Made by a program: the position numbers and the translations under genes. Of a DNA stretch of 64,000 bases, positions 11,801 to 26,800 are shown one piece after another. The notes below the pieces were generated by a model. That model was not told where the DNA came from. It ran no database searches and was given only the letters and a program-made list of their open reading frames with translations. The stretch comes from Dimorphilus gyrociliatus. Taxonomy: Eukaryota; Annelida; Polychaeta; Dinophilidae. Numbering within the stretch: the stretch's first letter is position 1; each line of letters begins with the position of its first letter. The stretch lies in assembly GCA_904063045.1 (NCBI GenBank), contig CAJFCJ010000023.1, positions 248,001-312,000 of the forward strand, written 5' to 3'.

Positions 11801-14800
11801 TCTCTTATAACCCGACCTACAACCTCAGGCAAAACAATCTTCTTTTTGATACAGACCACGGATGCCCTCTTTCATAAGTCTGTATATTTTACCCTTCTTC
11901 CGAAAGTAATTAAGGGCTAATTTTTTATCGCTTACAAAAGAGTAATCTATCAATCTTATCTTACTGCTATCAGATTAAAAAGAAGTTAACAAACCATGCT
12001 GATGAAGTGGCACTATGAGCGATAAACTCATTCTTTTCGGTATGAATTCCAACGCATCGGAAGGTCCTTTTTCCGTCGCCTCCATTTATCAGAACTTCCC
12101 TTATCTCTTTATCAACATTCCAAGTCTCGTAACTATATTGTCCAGTCATATCGAACCATTTCTCCTTTTTAAACCACTGAGGAAATCTACAATTTGGGAT
12201 ACTCCATTTTTCAAAGTTTATTTCCATTTTGCTATATAATTCTATAGGTGCCATAGTAGGTTCATTACCGCACAAGTCCGATTGGTAATGTTGTCTAAAA
12301 ACCTTCAATTCCTTTTTCTTCGCGTCAAAGTGCTATGTTTTTGTAATAGAAAAAAGGAATAATTAATAAATATATACAATATATACACAATATGATTAAA
12401 AAACAATATGATTATTGAGACTATTATAAAAACTACTCGTTTATCTTTCTCTCTTTTCTGTTCATCTATTTGCAGTGGATATATACAGTATATAAACTTA
12501 TTAATAATTCCTTAATAATCTCTCCATCGTATTTTATAGAGTGTAAACTTACAAAGCACTTGTATTCAACGCGCTCTCCCTGCTCTTCGCCAAACACTCC
12601 GATAATCTTTTGAGATCCAGCTTTTCTCCACCAACCTTTACATTCCAGCTTGTAGGATTTACGATCTGAATATAAATCGACAGAAAAATATGAGCGGTTA
12701 TAAATATAATATACACTTTTATATTTGTTTATTTATTCAATACAACAATAGATATGGATAAAGGAAGCTAACCGTGTTTGCAGTCGTTCTTTACTAATAA
12801 TTGCATACCACTAGAACATTGATGAATCTTTGAAAGAGAGCATACATCTCTCTCTTTATAAATTTCCAATAGGTAATTTTCACTGAATGGACAAAGAGTT
12901 TGAGCAGTTCTCTCCGGTTTCGTATCGGCTATTTTGATAAGAGAATGTTATTAATTCCTTATAGAGGATTTTAGTGAGAGAGAATAGTTTCTCTAACGTT
13001 TACATATACATTTATATTAATGAACAAGGAGAGCGGAAAGAAGATACTGGAATTGACTGGTTTCCTTTTTTCGTTTGCTCGTCCAGTCGTGTAAATCATG
13101 TAAATGAGCAATATACAGAATATTCCATGATACTAGCTTGTATTCAGTATAATAGAACTCAAAGTCTTAAGTTGGAATAGAGAAGATTTATGAAGCGAAT
13201 AATACATCGAAAACCTTTAAACACATTTTAGCTAATCGAACAATCTCTTAATAGACGGCATTAATGTTATTATAAGCAATAAAGGAGACGCCGTTGACGA
13301 TGGCAATAATAAATAGACTTGGATTTTCTCATAAATTTCTTATTGAGAATCCTTGAAAGGAATATTTTAAGGGAAAAATTAAAGAAAAATGTTTTGACTA
13401 GGCCAAAAGTTTACCCTTTTCCTATATTGTCTGGGAAAATAGACTTAACAGTTTCGAGTATTCAATTATAACAACATAATCTTCTTGATAGTAGAAAAGG
13501 TATCAATAGTACTTCTTGCCTCAGAGTTTTCACCAATGGATTCATTTCTATTCCATTATTCTCCTATACTTTATATGTTTATATAGTATTATTCTATTTT
13601 AACTAACTAAACTAATGGTTCTTAAGCTATTGAACGGCTTACATTTCTCTGTCAATAAATGTTTTCTTTCAGTGTAATTGTGTCGAAATCTTTTATTCAA
13701 GTGGACTGAACAGTATAAAGTTACCCAATAACCGAATATGTGAGAATAAATATGTATTCTATATAAAATTTTATACTCTTCTCTGGAATTCTTTTGTCAT
13801 TTAAGAAGAAAACAGTAGCCAATATTTCTTGGCATGAAAGTGAAATAAAGGAAACTGCCGTCGTGGCACTCCTGACCTTATCTTGACCTTTTCAGCGCAT
13901 TAAACGCAAAGCTATATGGTTGGAATTAGGCGGCTGGCGGCGTATGTATAAGCGAATAAATGAGATAATGCGTTCCTTAACTGGCTTTTACTCCCCATAT
14001 ACGCCATTATTAATGCTTGTTTTTTTATTGAGAGCAGAGACAAACACTTTATACAATGTATATGAAGAACGAATAGTACATTCCACTTTACCTAAAACTA
14101 AGATATTAATCCAATTTAGACGATTCAGAGGAAATACCCCCCTCTCATGTCTGTCTATCTGTCTCTCTGCCCCTCTGTCTCTTATTCGCTCTATGTGTCT
14201 CTGTCACCCCTCTGTATCCCTCCCTCCCATCACTTCCATTTTCTATACCTTGTATAGAATGTACATTTATAGTAACAGCTCACAAAAGTATATTGTCTTG
14301 TTATTATAAAAACTTCCTCCCCTCTTTATTAATAAATACCTTAGGCTGTAAACTTAAAGCTAAAGACTTGACAGTAACCAGTCTTCTTTCCGTTCATTCT
14401 CCCCTTAGCCCTTATCCCTTAGGGGAATTTACAACAAGTATTACACAACTTACTTCGTACTGCCATCATTATTTGTTCAAGCTGAAAATCCTTATTCAGA
14501 TATGTCCCAGGAGAAACATCTACATCGTTATACAACAGGCTTTCCCGATAGAAGAATACGTTTGTGTGAACTTCTAAAATGTACTTCATTTGAACAGCAG
14601 GATTTCCTTCATAGCTACAGAAAACAAAAAATATCTAATTTAAATATTTGAATAAATTAAAGCAATAGATAGCGGGAGGATAGAGAGAAGAAACGGAGAG
14701 AAAGAAGAAGACTCAAGCAATTAGTTTTTGAGAAGGGAATTTGTTCATGTTGGAATTGGGGAAATTTGAACACGGATATTTTAATTTGATCGTGTAGCCA

Positions 14801-17800
14801 GTCTATATTTCGAGTAGTTGTGATCCTTCATTGTCTACTTCTTATTTGTTCTATATAGGATATAGTTTGTCAGAAGGTAATATAATATATTCTTTTTATT
14901 CCTATACAACTGCCGTTCTCTAATAGAAAATTAGCTGTCGACTACCAGGTTAAACTTTGAACTTATATATTAAACATGCATTTGCATAAAATAACGTTTA
15001 TGTAAACTGCAAATGCAATTCCACTTATTTTCAAGCGTAAAGTACCCAATTAGCAACCGCAATAACACCGCATCACCATTAGTGTCTTTGTATGCCAGCA
15101 GGTTTGTCATGCAAGCTACCAATCACTGACTCATCTATCTTCTGTCTTTTTCGTACTTGTCTAGCGTCATCGCGAAAACTGGACTGTTTCTCTTTAAATT
15201 CAATTATGAAATATTTGTAAACGGCAGCGCAATCGCGCGAAAATTTGCCAACAATGGCTTTCCTTTTTTTTTCAGTTTCCTGCACTATTATTATCCATAG
15301 ATTGTGGCTGACTGCAGTGACAGGTGCATTGAGTTGGTATTAATTGAAGGAAAATAAAAAATTCTTTGTTGTATGATATTGTTAGGGGAAAGGAGAAAAA
15401 CTTTATTTATGATATTATTCCGCAAGTCTCCCGTATCATATTAGTTTGTCGTCAAACATTAAAGAGTACTTGGAGGATGAAAAGTGATAAACTTAATAAA
15501 TTCACGAGGACAAAGAGTAGACCATATAAGCATAATAAGAGGAAACTGTTAGTATATGTATACTATTTAAATAGAATCAGACTTAATCTATTGGAAAAAA
15601 AAAACCCCAACACAAATTAAATTTTGTCAAGCGAATGAAAGTGAAATGAGCCAATTGCGGTCGGCCGTTAACGGCCATTCGATTTCAGGAGTTTTTTTTT
15701 ATTCCATTTATGTAGAAGAAAAGGCATCGTTAAAAGACTTTTATATACTTACTCTTTCGTTTTTATGAAGAAAATACTTTTAAATCCTCTCGGGTCTTGA
15801 GATAAGCATTGTTGTTTGTCAGACCAAAACGTCTGGTTTAAGTTAATATATTCTCCCTTTTGGACGTCGTACCAACTACCTCGTATGTTTTGAGGTAATG
15901 AACATTCCCGAGGCGTAAAAGATAAAGGTAATTCTGGAAGAAAATAGAAAGAAAATTGAATAAATATAGGAAACAAGTAGGTAAAGAATTAAATAATGAC
16001 AAATATTCGCATCTAACGACAGTATCAGAAATGAAACACCGCCTTATCTACCGACTCTAATGTCAACATGAGAAATTGGGTTTCCTTGACATGTAATTGG
16101 TTATTTTTTTTTTACTTTGATGATAAATTTTAAGATTAATCAACAAGAGGGCAGAATAAACTCTACACCAACTTGAAACTATTAAAGAATAGTAAAACTT
16201 CTTTACAAAAGTATACACATATTCATATACATATATAAATAATTGACATATATATAGCAGCAAAAATCGGTGCTGCACTTGATACGGTTTTTTTGGTATA
16301 TTTGTATAGAAAAATTACAGTTTTGTGTATTTAGCATATTCTATATAATTCTATATATATACTAATATATATGAAGTTATTATATTAATATAATTATTCT
16401 CATTTTAATATTTATATGCAGAGTTTGATACTAAAATAGACATATAAGCGGTAAATATCGCATTGAGAAGCTATATAAGTTTTCTGTTGTACCTAGAGGC
16501 AAAGAGCTATTTTTTATGTCTTAGGAGAAATATTTACCTATACCGCTTTAAATATCTTCATCTTTAAGCTATTTACCATTCGATATTTTCTAAAGATTAC
16601 AACTACGTTAACGCCTTATTTTTGTAAGTCAGACCACAGCTAAGAAATAATGCGTGCTCATTCCTGTTTTATTTTCCACCTCTTTTCATACTGTACCTTT
16701 CCGATTTTCTCGTCTTTCTGTCTTTCTTTCTTTCTTTCTTTCCCTCTCTGTCTCTCTATCTATCTATCACTCAGCCTCTCTCTCTCGTCTTATTTTATAG
16801 CCGCCAACATATTAAGTGAATATAGTATATATCAATACTACACTGCATATACTATGTTTACTCGACTTTACTACTAAACTTACAAGCCGGCAGCTGTTTG
16901 TATTGCAGCTGCAAATGATATTAAATTAACTGCCGTCATTCATTGTAACCGATTCCATTTTCTGATTATGTTCTATAAGCAGTTCCTTTGTTTAGCTGTA
17001 TGGAGCATTAACATGTACGTGTGCTTGTATGGATACAGAAATTTATATACAAAAGCGTGAAAAATAAAAATAATCAATGAGTCATACACATGCTATTCAA
17101 TTTGATTATATTTTATCAAGATCATTAATGAATCATTTCAATCATTTCTGCTTTGTTTGCGATTCCTTTTATTTTCCCCTTTAATGATTAATTTAAGTTT
17201 ATTAGAGAACTAAGTAAGAAAGATATTTAAAAGAAAGGTTTCAGTGATTGATTTAATCGCAAAATGTCCTTTCGATTTGGTAGATAAGTGCGAAAAAGCG
17301 AATTGAGAGAAACGTAGATGAGGAGATAAGAACTTTGGATGAGTCTTCGAATCGTGACCCATTACAGATAAGAAACATTCTTCCCCTTTATGTTCTATAC
17401 GAAACATTAAAAGATTGTCAACTTTTTCTAATAAATAAAGGAAAGAGAACTAGCTACTATCCTCTCTGTCTATCTCCCTCTCTCTCCCTCTTTTGCTCTT
17501 TCTCTCACTCTTGTACTTTTTGATATTACATTTAGAAAGTTAATTTTGAACGTGGTTATACTACTAGGCCGTAAAGAAAGAAAAGACAAGAATGACCTAT
17601 ATTTCACATGCAAGATTATAAATCGAGTTATTTCCTAGGCGGTAATTGAATAAAAGCAGATTTTTCAACGAAAAACAAATTTTCTGTTCTAATATCAACC
17701 GAAACTTAACATTTCCGCAATAGATATATCTCTTTCATTCCCTCCCCCTATTCTTTTCAATACGTAATATATTGTACTGTCTAAATATATATAGTATATA

Positions 17801-20800
17801 CTTTTTCAAGGGGGAATCTTCTAATTAAAATAATTGATTGAACTATACTAATGGTACTGTATTGAAATAAAAGATTGCCGACCGCTGTGCACGTTAAAAC
17901 AAAGGAAATAGGGAACTTCAAAGATACTTCATATATAGGCAATTCTCAGTGCTTTTTCCCCTCTTCAAGGGAAAATATAACATATTTACACAGAAAAACG
18001 CCTTTTTCTACGTATAATGCAGAAATCTTGTATATTAATTCAGCGTATAGTTAATAATTCTTATGTAAAAATCGTTAAAATCCATAAAAATCATATTGAA
18101 TAGGTCTAATTTTTAAAGGTGACAAAGAAAGTCGTTGTTGCAAAAGAGATATTCATAAGCAAATTTCTTCTTTATATCTTCAACTAATGAATGTATAACG
18201 ACTAAATTCATTGCTCCGTAAAGTAGATTACGCAAGAGCGAACAAAGAACCACACTTAAAAAGCTATTGAACATCAAAGGGCACCGTCCGTCAGCCATCA
18301 AAGGACAACGATTTTCTGCAAAACGCGTCGAATTCTCCCACATTTATTGATAATCGAATACAATTCTGCACTTTATATATCGACAGATAACGACCCCCAG
18401 CTTCATCAAACTCAACAAATTCCAGTCACGTTGAGCTTATACTGACTCGTTCGTCTTTATTAATAGAAAATTGTATCTTGCCGATCCTAATCTATAGCCT
18501 AAAGCTATTTGAGATTTATTCTCAGTAATATTTATTAATACGAATAAGCTTGACAGAGACAGATTTCGACCTCAATAAGATAATTAGAAGGAAATGAATT
18601 AGTTAATTCACACAACTGTTTTTTATTTATTTCTCTCTTTTGCTGTCATTTAAGATGAATAGCAAAACTGCTCTGATATATCGAATACTGTGTATTGTTG
18701 TATTTATATAGATATACACTGTATAAAGTATATATATATATATATAGAAAGTATATTCTTGTATATATCTATTATATTCATATAATCTGTAGTACAAGTT
18801 TAATTTGGTTAGCTCCTCTTCTTTTCTATATCGTTGTTGTGTACGTATGAAAGAGTAATCACGGACCACTTGATTTTTAAATAGGCGAAAAAATATCAAT
18901 TAAATACTGCATACGTATGTTAAGCATTATATTAATAAAATAACTGGGCTTGTATATAGTCTTTTATAGTAAATGACCCAAAAATCAATTAATAATTATG
19001 TTCCATATACCTGAAAAAAGTTTACATCCTTGTATTTATTTATTTTTTTCTCTCACTCAACCTTTCTTTCTTTCTATTTGTTCGTTCGTTTTTTCTCTCT
19101 ATCTATTTATCTACCTATCTATCTCTCTAATTAAATAAAGTTTTTATTTTTGTAAGTAAAAGAAAATAAAAGTTATCTGTTTTTTATTTATTTATATTAA
19201 GATTTATGTGTTTTTATACTAAGTAGTTATAAATATAAACAGCTATACAGTATATATACATATATGTATATTATAGAATGAATAACATATTCATTCTCCA
19301 ATTTAGGCTAAAAATAGATGCACCCAAATAAAAAAAAGAAAACGCTACAGGTGTCTTTTAATTCACAAAAAAAAGAAAATTCATTCAACCAGACGTTAAA
19401 GTCTTATAACGACAGACTCGCGTGTTGTAAATAAATTGATCCACTCGAGTTTATCTCTGATTATAAATAACTTAATTGAGTATTTTTTTGTTATTATTAT
19501 TTGAACAGTACGATGAAGATTTTCTGGGAACGACAATATAAAGTGTATAAATTTATATATATATATATATTTGATATATACACTTAATAACAACGTTTTA
19601 GCTAGGGAAAAACAATATTTATTGGAAAAAATCGATTATATAGTCGGATAATTTGATTATTAGTTATACTACAAGTTGCCTTTTGAATGAGGTACCCTCA
19701 TAACGGTCTAGTATGACATTTAAAATTGTATCATTCATTATTTTGACAGAAAATGTGTATAAACATCTGTATATTAACGCGACGCTTCATCAATTTTAGA
19801 AAATGCGTCTATAGGTATCCATCAAAGCGTCGATGATTGATCGATCTCAATGTTAAAAGTTTAAATCGAACTGACACACGAATGCCAATAGCTTCGTGAA
19901 TAATTTAAAAACATGTATAAATTTGATCTTCCGTTAATTGTTGCGTACTGCAATGACTGTAACGGACTGTAAATGGTTGAAAAAGTAATGAGAATTTTTT
20001 TCTACTCTACAGCTTTTAGTGCACTATTTGCATTGAAAATCACAGTATCCGTTTAAACATTATTTTAAATAGCAATAGTTTTTATAGTAAAATAAAAGAG
20101 AGAAAAAGAGACATCAGGTTTACAAAATGAGCGAGAATTACACATCATTTTTCATTAAAAATCTAAAGAATTATCATGATGATGACTGTTTAATCAAGTT
20201 CAGTCAAATATCAATATCGAATTTAGCTATACAGCAAACAATACAAAAACTAAAATAGAAAAATTTATTATCTCCTTAGTTAGTGTACTCATAATAATAA
20301 TCTCCGGTTTCTTCCCATTACGTAATGAGGATTTCTCGGGTACAATGACTTTAGAAAATTATTACCCTAAGGCTGCTAAAAGTATATTTTTTTATTACAT
20401 TCTCCGATCTTTACACGCTCTCCGTCTCAATTCTATCACGTTCATCTATATGTGGATATATGTGTAAATAGGTATATACTGTATATACTTGCTTTTCTCT
20501 TCTCTCTTTCTAAAACGGCTTTTAGATGGCTTTTCAAAAGGAGATAAATTTCTTAAAAAACGTTCAATATAGATAGCTTTTTAATAGTTTCTAATCGTCT
20601 TTTTGGGGACAATGAATTAGTTTAATTATTACCTTTCTCTTTGTCTATGACACTTTTATTATACTACATAATCATTCAAAAACTCTAAAGGATTCCCATT
20701 CATGAACGTTTTTCTTTCCTTTTTTTCCAATTGAACTATTGAAAAGGTCTTTTTATGATTTTTTTTTATGTAAAAAGAATCCACTTAAAAGCATACTCCT

Positions 20801-23800
20801 CCATTGAATTACAACTAATTTTATGAAAGTTGATGGGGGAGGCTAAAAATTCCCTACCCTTAACGGCAAACGACGTGACAGACATAAAGGGAAGAATAGA
20901 ATTATTGCGTAATCGGAATGATGTAATGAGAAAAATCGATGAAAATCGTCAATTTTTAATTAAATGGTTTGAAAGTCGGCAAATCACGTTCGAGAATGTC
21001 CTTGAATAAAGTTCATTAGGCTATTCTTTTGTAGTATTTGGTCATTTACTCGAATGATTGCCCAAAAATCGAATTAATTGCTTAGCAACTTTTTTGTTCA
21101 GTTTTTAAATAAAATAAAAGAAAAATCGTTTTTTTGATCATCTCCCGCTTGACCTGTAAGAAATCTTAAAATCGGCTTTCAAGCGTCTAATCAAATGGTT
21201 GGATTAGTTTCCGTCAAATGAGCATAAAAGTATCTCGAACTGCAGTTTGACCTACATAACATTGTTGTTGGAGTCAACTGAAATCCTATACTCTCACTGG
21301 GACGAGAACAGATGGAGCATATACTCTAAATTTTTCTATTGTTTATTCAATTTCACTCGACTGGAAGATTTAATCCAGGAAACGCCCCGACTGGGACGTC
21401 TAAACGAAATTTCTCGTTTGGCCGTCACTTTTTTAGCAGCTTTTTGTGATTAGACGGAAAAAGCACTGCAGAAATTTAGCATGAATTATAAAGAAAGCTT
21501 TACGTTGCGGCTATAAAAGGCCATTAGTTCTAGCTTTCCCTATTGTATTTTGTAGTTGTATATATGGTTGTTTTTCACTTTAAGTATATGTATATATATA
21601 TATATGTACACTGTATATATATATATATATATATATAAATCTATATGACGCGTATATATTTCAATATAGATATATATCATAGATTAAATAACATAAGAAG
21701 CTTAATCTCCATTGTATTATTATGTATTTCATTATAACAGTGGATTATCACCTTTTGTAGTTTGTGTTGTTAAAGGAACCACCACACCAAAGGAGAGAGG
21801 GACAATAGTCTGACGATTATTCAAGTTGAATAGATTAGGAAAAGAAATAGAGGGGAAAAGGTTAGGGGAAGAGGAGGGGGCAGAAGGTGGGAGGAGGAAT
21901 GAGGGAAGGATGTATTCAATATTTCGGTAGATTGAATCCATTAGTGAGTTGTTGAGTAAAGCTCTAGATTATATTGCTCGTGGGCGTTCTTTCGGCTAGC
22001 TCATTAACTATTTGAAAGGGAATTAGCGACCGTCATATCTGTATTCACGCCTGATAAATTTAATTTAATTAAAATCATTACACAGGTGTAAAGTTTCCCA
22101 TCTTGAATCAGAACAGGATTTTGAATATTTAATAGAGCAGGGATCTGAAATAAATCTGGATACTCAGATGTCCTTTGGGAAGAAACGTTAACTCGAGTTA
22201 AAAGAGAGAATATAACAGCTAAACTCGTCTCAAATTAATTCGTATCACGTATATCACCAGCTCATTACGTGTCCACTATAACATATACAATTATACGCGT
22301 ATACGGACATACGTACTAGAAACGCACCGCCTTTGATCCAGAGAAACATCCATGCAGTTGTTACTAATCGATACGCCATGGCATTGCTGTATTTACAGGA
22401 TTGTTGTACAAACGATTACGTAAAGTAAAGAAAAATGGATGGGTTCTGAGAAAATTCAATAGTTTTCCTCAACTCTTCTAGAGATAAACTCTAATTTTTT
22501 CCTTCATCTTTACCGACTATTTATATTCACAATATATGTTTATATAAATATTTACATATTTCTTTCTCTTTCTTTTCTTTTCTTTTTTAATCTCAACATC
22601 TTTTAGTCACGAAAGACGTTCTAGGCATATATTTTCCATTATTTGAAATGGGGAAACTTTCGATTTCTCATTCTAATTACTCGACACGAAACTATTACAT
22701 AATTCGTTCTGTTTGTTATGTAACTAGTGGTTGGACGTTTGATCTGAAGTAGATCACTCGAATAGTTTTACGGGTGTCGGAATGAATTAAAACACCAGCC
22801 GATGCAATTCAAACAATTCAATAATACTTTCTAAGGGCTTAAATAGTTCCTCTTGTCCAATTATTCGTTTCTAAATACCCTTGTTGATATATTATATATC
22901 GAAAACTCGAATGTTCTTTAATAGTACAGTTTTAACCCCTATCCTTCAATAAAATTGGTAAAATTGGTGGTTTTATAATCAGCCATAAAGCATTCAAGTT
23001 GCCGTTATAATTGCTAAACTGTCCATAAATATTTCTTTAGTTGAGCATGCATGTCCAGTTGTAGGGAATTACTAAACCCGCCATGTGTTTTTCCTTTGTT
23101 GTGTTATAAGGTACTTTAAATGTTTAGAATAGGCGATTGTAATGCCCCGTGGCACCTAGTTGTAACATCGGGCAAGAAAATCCCTTAATGTTTAAATAGA
23201 AATTTGATATGTAAATTTAACCAAATCGGTATGTCTAAAAGTCATTCGAGATTGGCTTGTAAACTCTTAAGTAAAGTTGTTTAGCGATAAGTAGATTGGT
23301 CTCGGTTCGTATTTTTATTATTTTGTGTAAATGGTATTAATTTCAATTGAAATTTTCTTATCATCAATATTTAAATAGCTAGTAGCATCTTAACGGTAAC
23401 GCTAATTAGTCCATTAGGAAAACTTGTCTCTACTTGTATATAAATTATTCCAAGCTAATTACTGTTTATAGTACTCAAAGAAAGTCTTTTAGATGATTCG
23501 TTATAATAAAAAAAGTGAATGAGAACAAATCCATCAGAGCTTCTTTGTGCCCGAAAAAGATTTCCCAGTCGCACTATCGTACGCTTCAGTTCTTCTTACA
23601 CAATTATCACGCTTTAACTGGTCATTATCTCTGCGAAGTTTTACAACCTAACAACAATCTCGTGTTAAAATCCCCCCACAATCAACAAAAAACAAGGACA
23701 AGGTAAAACCGCCCCTGCCTCCAGGGAGTTACGGGCAACTTGACAGCTGGCAAGTTAGCTAATTTCCTTTTAAGAGAATCGTTAGAATGCGAAAGTTTAG

Positions 23801-26800
23801 AGCTGGAGGGAAGGAGGTAAAGGGGAGAAAGAGGACAGCATAAAGTAGCAGAGAAAGGAGAGCGTTAGTGAGCATAATAGGCCTATTGGGAATGTCCTGG
23901 TGTCGAAAGACGTGTGTAAATGAGAATTGTTAGCTGATATTCGATAGCGGTTAAGGTGTATTGATAAGGTTGAAGGAATAGGGTTTTGTTTAGATTGTTT
24001 TGTTTTTTTTCCCTTTATCTTGAATATCAAGGTCATTAAAATTGCGAATATTTATGCATACTGTATAAATCACTGTAAAATAACGTTCATAGCACATAGA
24101 GGAGATATTACAAATATGCCGTAGCTTTATATATTAATTATAAAAATGGTGAGTTTTAACTAGTTAATCACCATCAGTTGGTATTTATCTAATTATATAA
24201 ATGAAAATTGTCTATATTCTAGTTAATATGGGAGCACGAAGAGTCTTAATTAGGCTTTGAAAGTAAAAATATTTACTATTTCAACAAAGTTTACTTTTGA
24301 TGATTGTTGATATAAAAGCATCTCTTTTCGCTCTGTCTGTTCGTTTCTGTCTGCATGTCTCTTTCTATCTGCCTCTGATTTTGTGTCTCTGCTCCCTCCC
24401 ACTTTTTATTTCACGCGGTCTTTTCTATCTTTGTCTCTGTCTGTCTCTCTGTCTCTCTCCGTTGTTACCCTCTCCCCACTCTTCTTCACCTTATAGCTGC
24501 CTACTTTTGCACTCAAACTCTCTATTCATTCGAGTAAAAACATCTGTTTAAGTTTCATTATGTTCCAATTTAGGTGTTTAGATTTTTTTGTAGTTTTCTC
24601 ACTTTTATTATTGATTTTTCAAACCTTTTGAATAATACATTGAATAAAATGGCGAATTAGAGTTTATAGTATTTCTTATTTGTAGCTCTTTTTCTATGGT
24701 TTTTGTTTTGGTTTTGACTATTTTAAATATAAAATTTCAAAGGGAAATTTTTTACATTTCTACTTTTTGTCTCTTAATCTTTTTTTTTTTAGTTGAAAAA
24801 AAACACGAAATCCTATACAGATTATACAAATAAAAAAGTTATCAGGTTCATAGGTTACGGGTATAAACTATTGCCACACATTTTAGGCCTAGAAATAAGT
24901 CGTGCAGAAAGGTGTGAAACTGACAGATACGACTTGACACGAACCACTCAACAAACGCCCTCGGCCGTCAAACAAGGCCCAAGACGGCGTCTAATTGGAA
25001 GCGTCCCCGGCAGCCAACCTCGATAATTTGTGGAGTGACGCCTTGCGAATGATGTCCCCCGATATACATGTACTCAATTACTCATCACTTAAAAATTCAA
25101 GAATCTCGTACTTTCTAACATACTTTCGGTGAAGGAACCTTTTGTAAAAAAACGAAAACTGATCTATAATACCTAAAGCCGATTAAGTTAACGCCCTAAT
25201 CCTCTACGATTAACGCCTCCGAAAAAGAATTTTTGTACAACAAAAAAATTTTCTTTTCTTCATTCCACCTTATTTACAACTTCTATAAATAGATATATCT
25301 ATATAGAACCAGAGAGGATAAATTCATATATCTAAACATCAAATATTGTGTATATTTATATAAACTACACCTATATGTAAATATACATGTATTGCATGTA
25401 GGAAGAAGATATATGCAAGTTGTATATACATGTATACGCTGTATGTATAATAGTTCAATTACAACTTAAAGATTTCTCCTATTAATCTATCAATAATACT
25501 TAGCGCTATATGATTCATTATCAATTTATTAATGTTCATACCTATTCCAATATTTTATTTTTATTTCTCAACAGGAAATCGTCCGCTAAACTGACAGATG
25601 AAATATTCAATATGAACGTCTTTTAAAGGCTATTGAGTACATTGTGGTAGTTTTACTGCATATTGTCCTTGTTCTACTCTTCTTCTCCTCTTATTTTTTA
25701 TTTATTCTTCAAGTAGTAAAAACGTTTATTATTGCTGAGAAGATTGAATTAAAAACTGGTTAGTTTTTAAGAGATTTTGGATAAATTATTGAAGGGAATG
25801 GGAGAAAAATAGCATTAGTGCCCATTTTAAGACATTCCCCTCTGATAGTTCAGGTCTAATATGTATTTTAATAAAGCTCTTAAGAAGGTTTAAGAGATTT
25901 CTCCCTTTTAATTTCTTAATTCCCTTTTCGTTCATCTTGCAGTAGGTAGTACAGAGCAAATTTATTGTATTGATTTTAAACAATTTAATTAAACAAGGAA
26001 ACTGAAAACTTGCACAAATAATCAATAATGCTAAAAGGCGATTAGATTGCAGAATCTAAGCTAGCCCGATTAACACCTCGCCAGTCACCGTCGTCTCTTT
26101 AAAAAGTCATCCGATTCCAGAGCTCATTGCTCTCATCACGAATTCCCAATCTATTTTGTATACTATTTACGTATTGCATACAAATTTTACAATTGCTACA
26201 AGTCTTTCATCATTCTTTCGTCTTCTACCTTATCTGCTAAACAGTATCTAGTACTATCACGAACAACTACTATTGCTGTTGGTACAACTACATCATTGAT
26301 TATAGTAGAAAATGATTATTTTTTTATTAACGAAACATTGTTTTTGCCCAATCTAACTGCTAAAACTAACTGATAATTACTTTTCCACTTTTATCTAACA
26401 GCATCAATGGTTTATTTACAAAACAGAGTCTAAATCCGTAGTAGTGTTTTTGTTTTATTTCTTTTGTTCCAATGAGACGCTACAGCGTCTCCTCTTCCCT
26501 ATGTTCGTTCTGTCTTAGAGACGATAAGAAAATCTAATTTATGAATATTAAACCAATAAATCCGTTGTTTTTACGAGCAAGCACCTGTCCCGTTTTGACA
26601 ATAGGGTTACTTAAAGGAAAATCCCTATGAAAGAACATTTCTTGTTTGACAAGGGATTTTCCAGAGGGACAGCAATCTGTAATGGAAAAATGCAGTTGCT
26701 GGGGCGAGAGTGTTCAATAACTAAAAACCGTACTTGACCTACTTTCCTTTGTTCGTCGGTGATTCGTTTATAAACTTTTGTTTTATGAACTTAATTAGCA

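Noticed and set aside
15079-15285. Minus-strand charged open frame within a DUF7044-type intron
   Set aside because: Does not fit the phases of the flanking exons, which already join perfectly without it.
18200-18310. Alternative signal-peptide exon (MFNSFLSVVLCSLL) for the DUF7044-type gene on the minus strand
   Set aside because: It could splice in the right phase, but its donor (GTAATC) and context are weaker than those of the exon at 28231-28291, which also has a promoter-like motif upstream. Kept as a second choice.
20127-20258. 43-codon plus-strand frame starting MSENYTSFF
   Set aside because: Too short and unsupported by splice or family evidence.
24793-25026. Plus-strand 77-codon open frame after a T-rich tract
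   Set aside because: Less AT-rich than its surroundings but no recognisable protein; the G+C-rich part contains the GCGTCTAAT motif and is better read as non-coding regulatory DNA.
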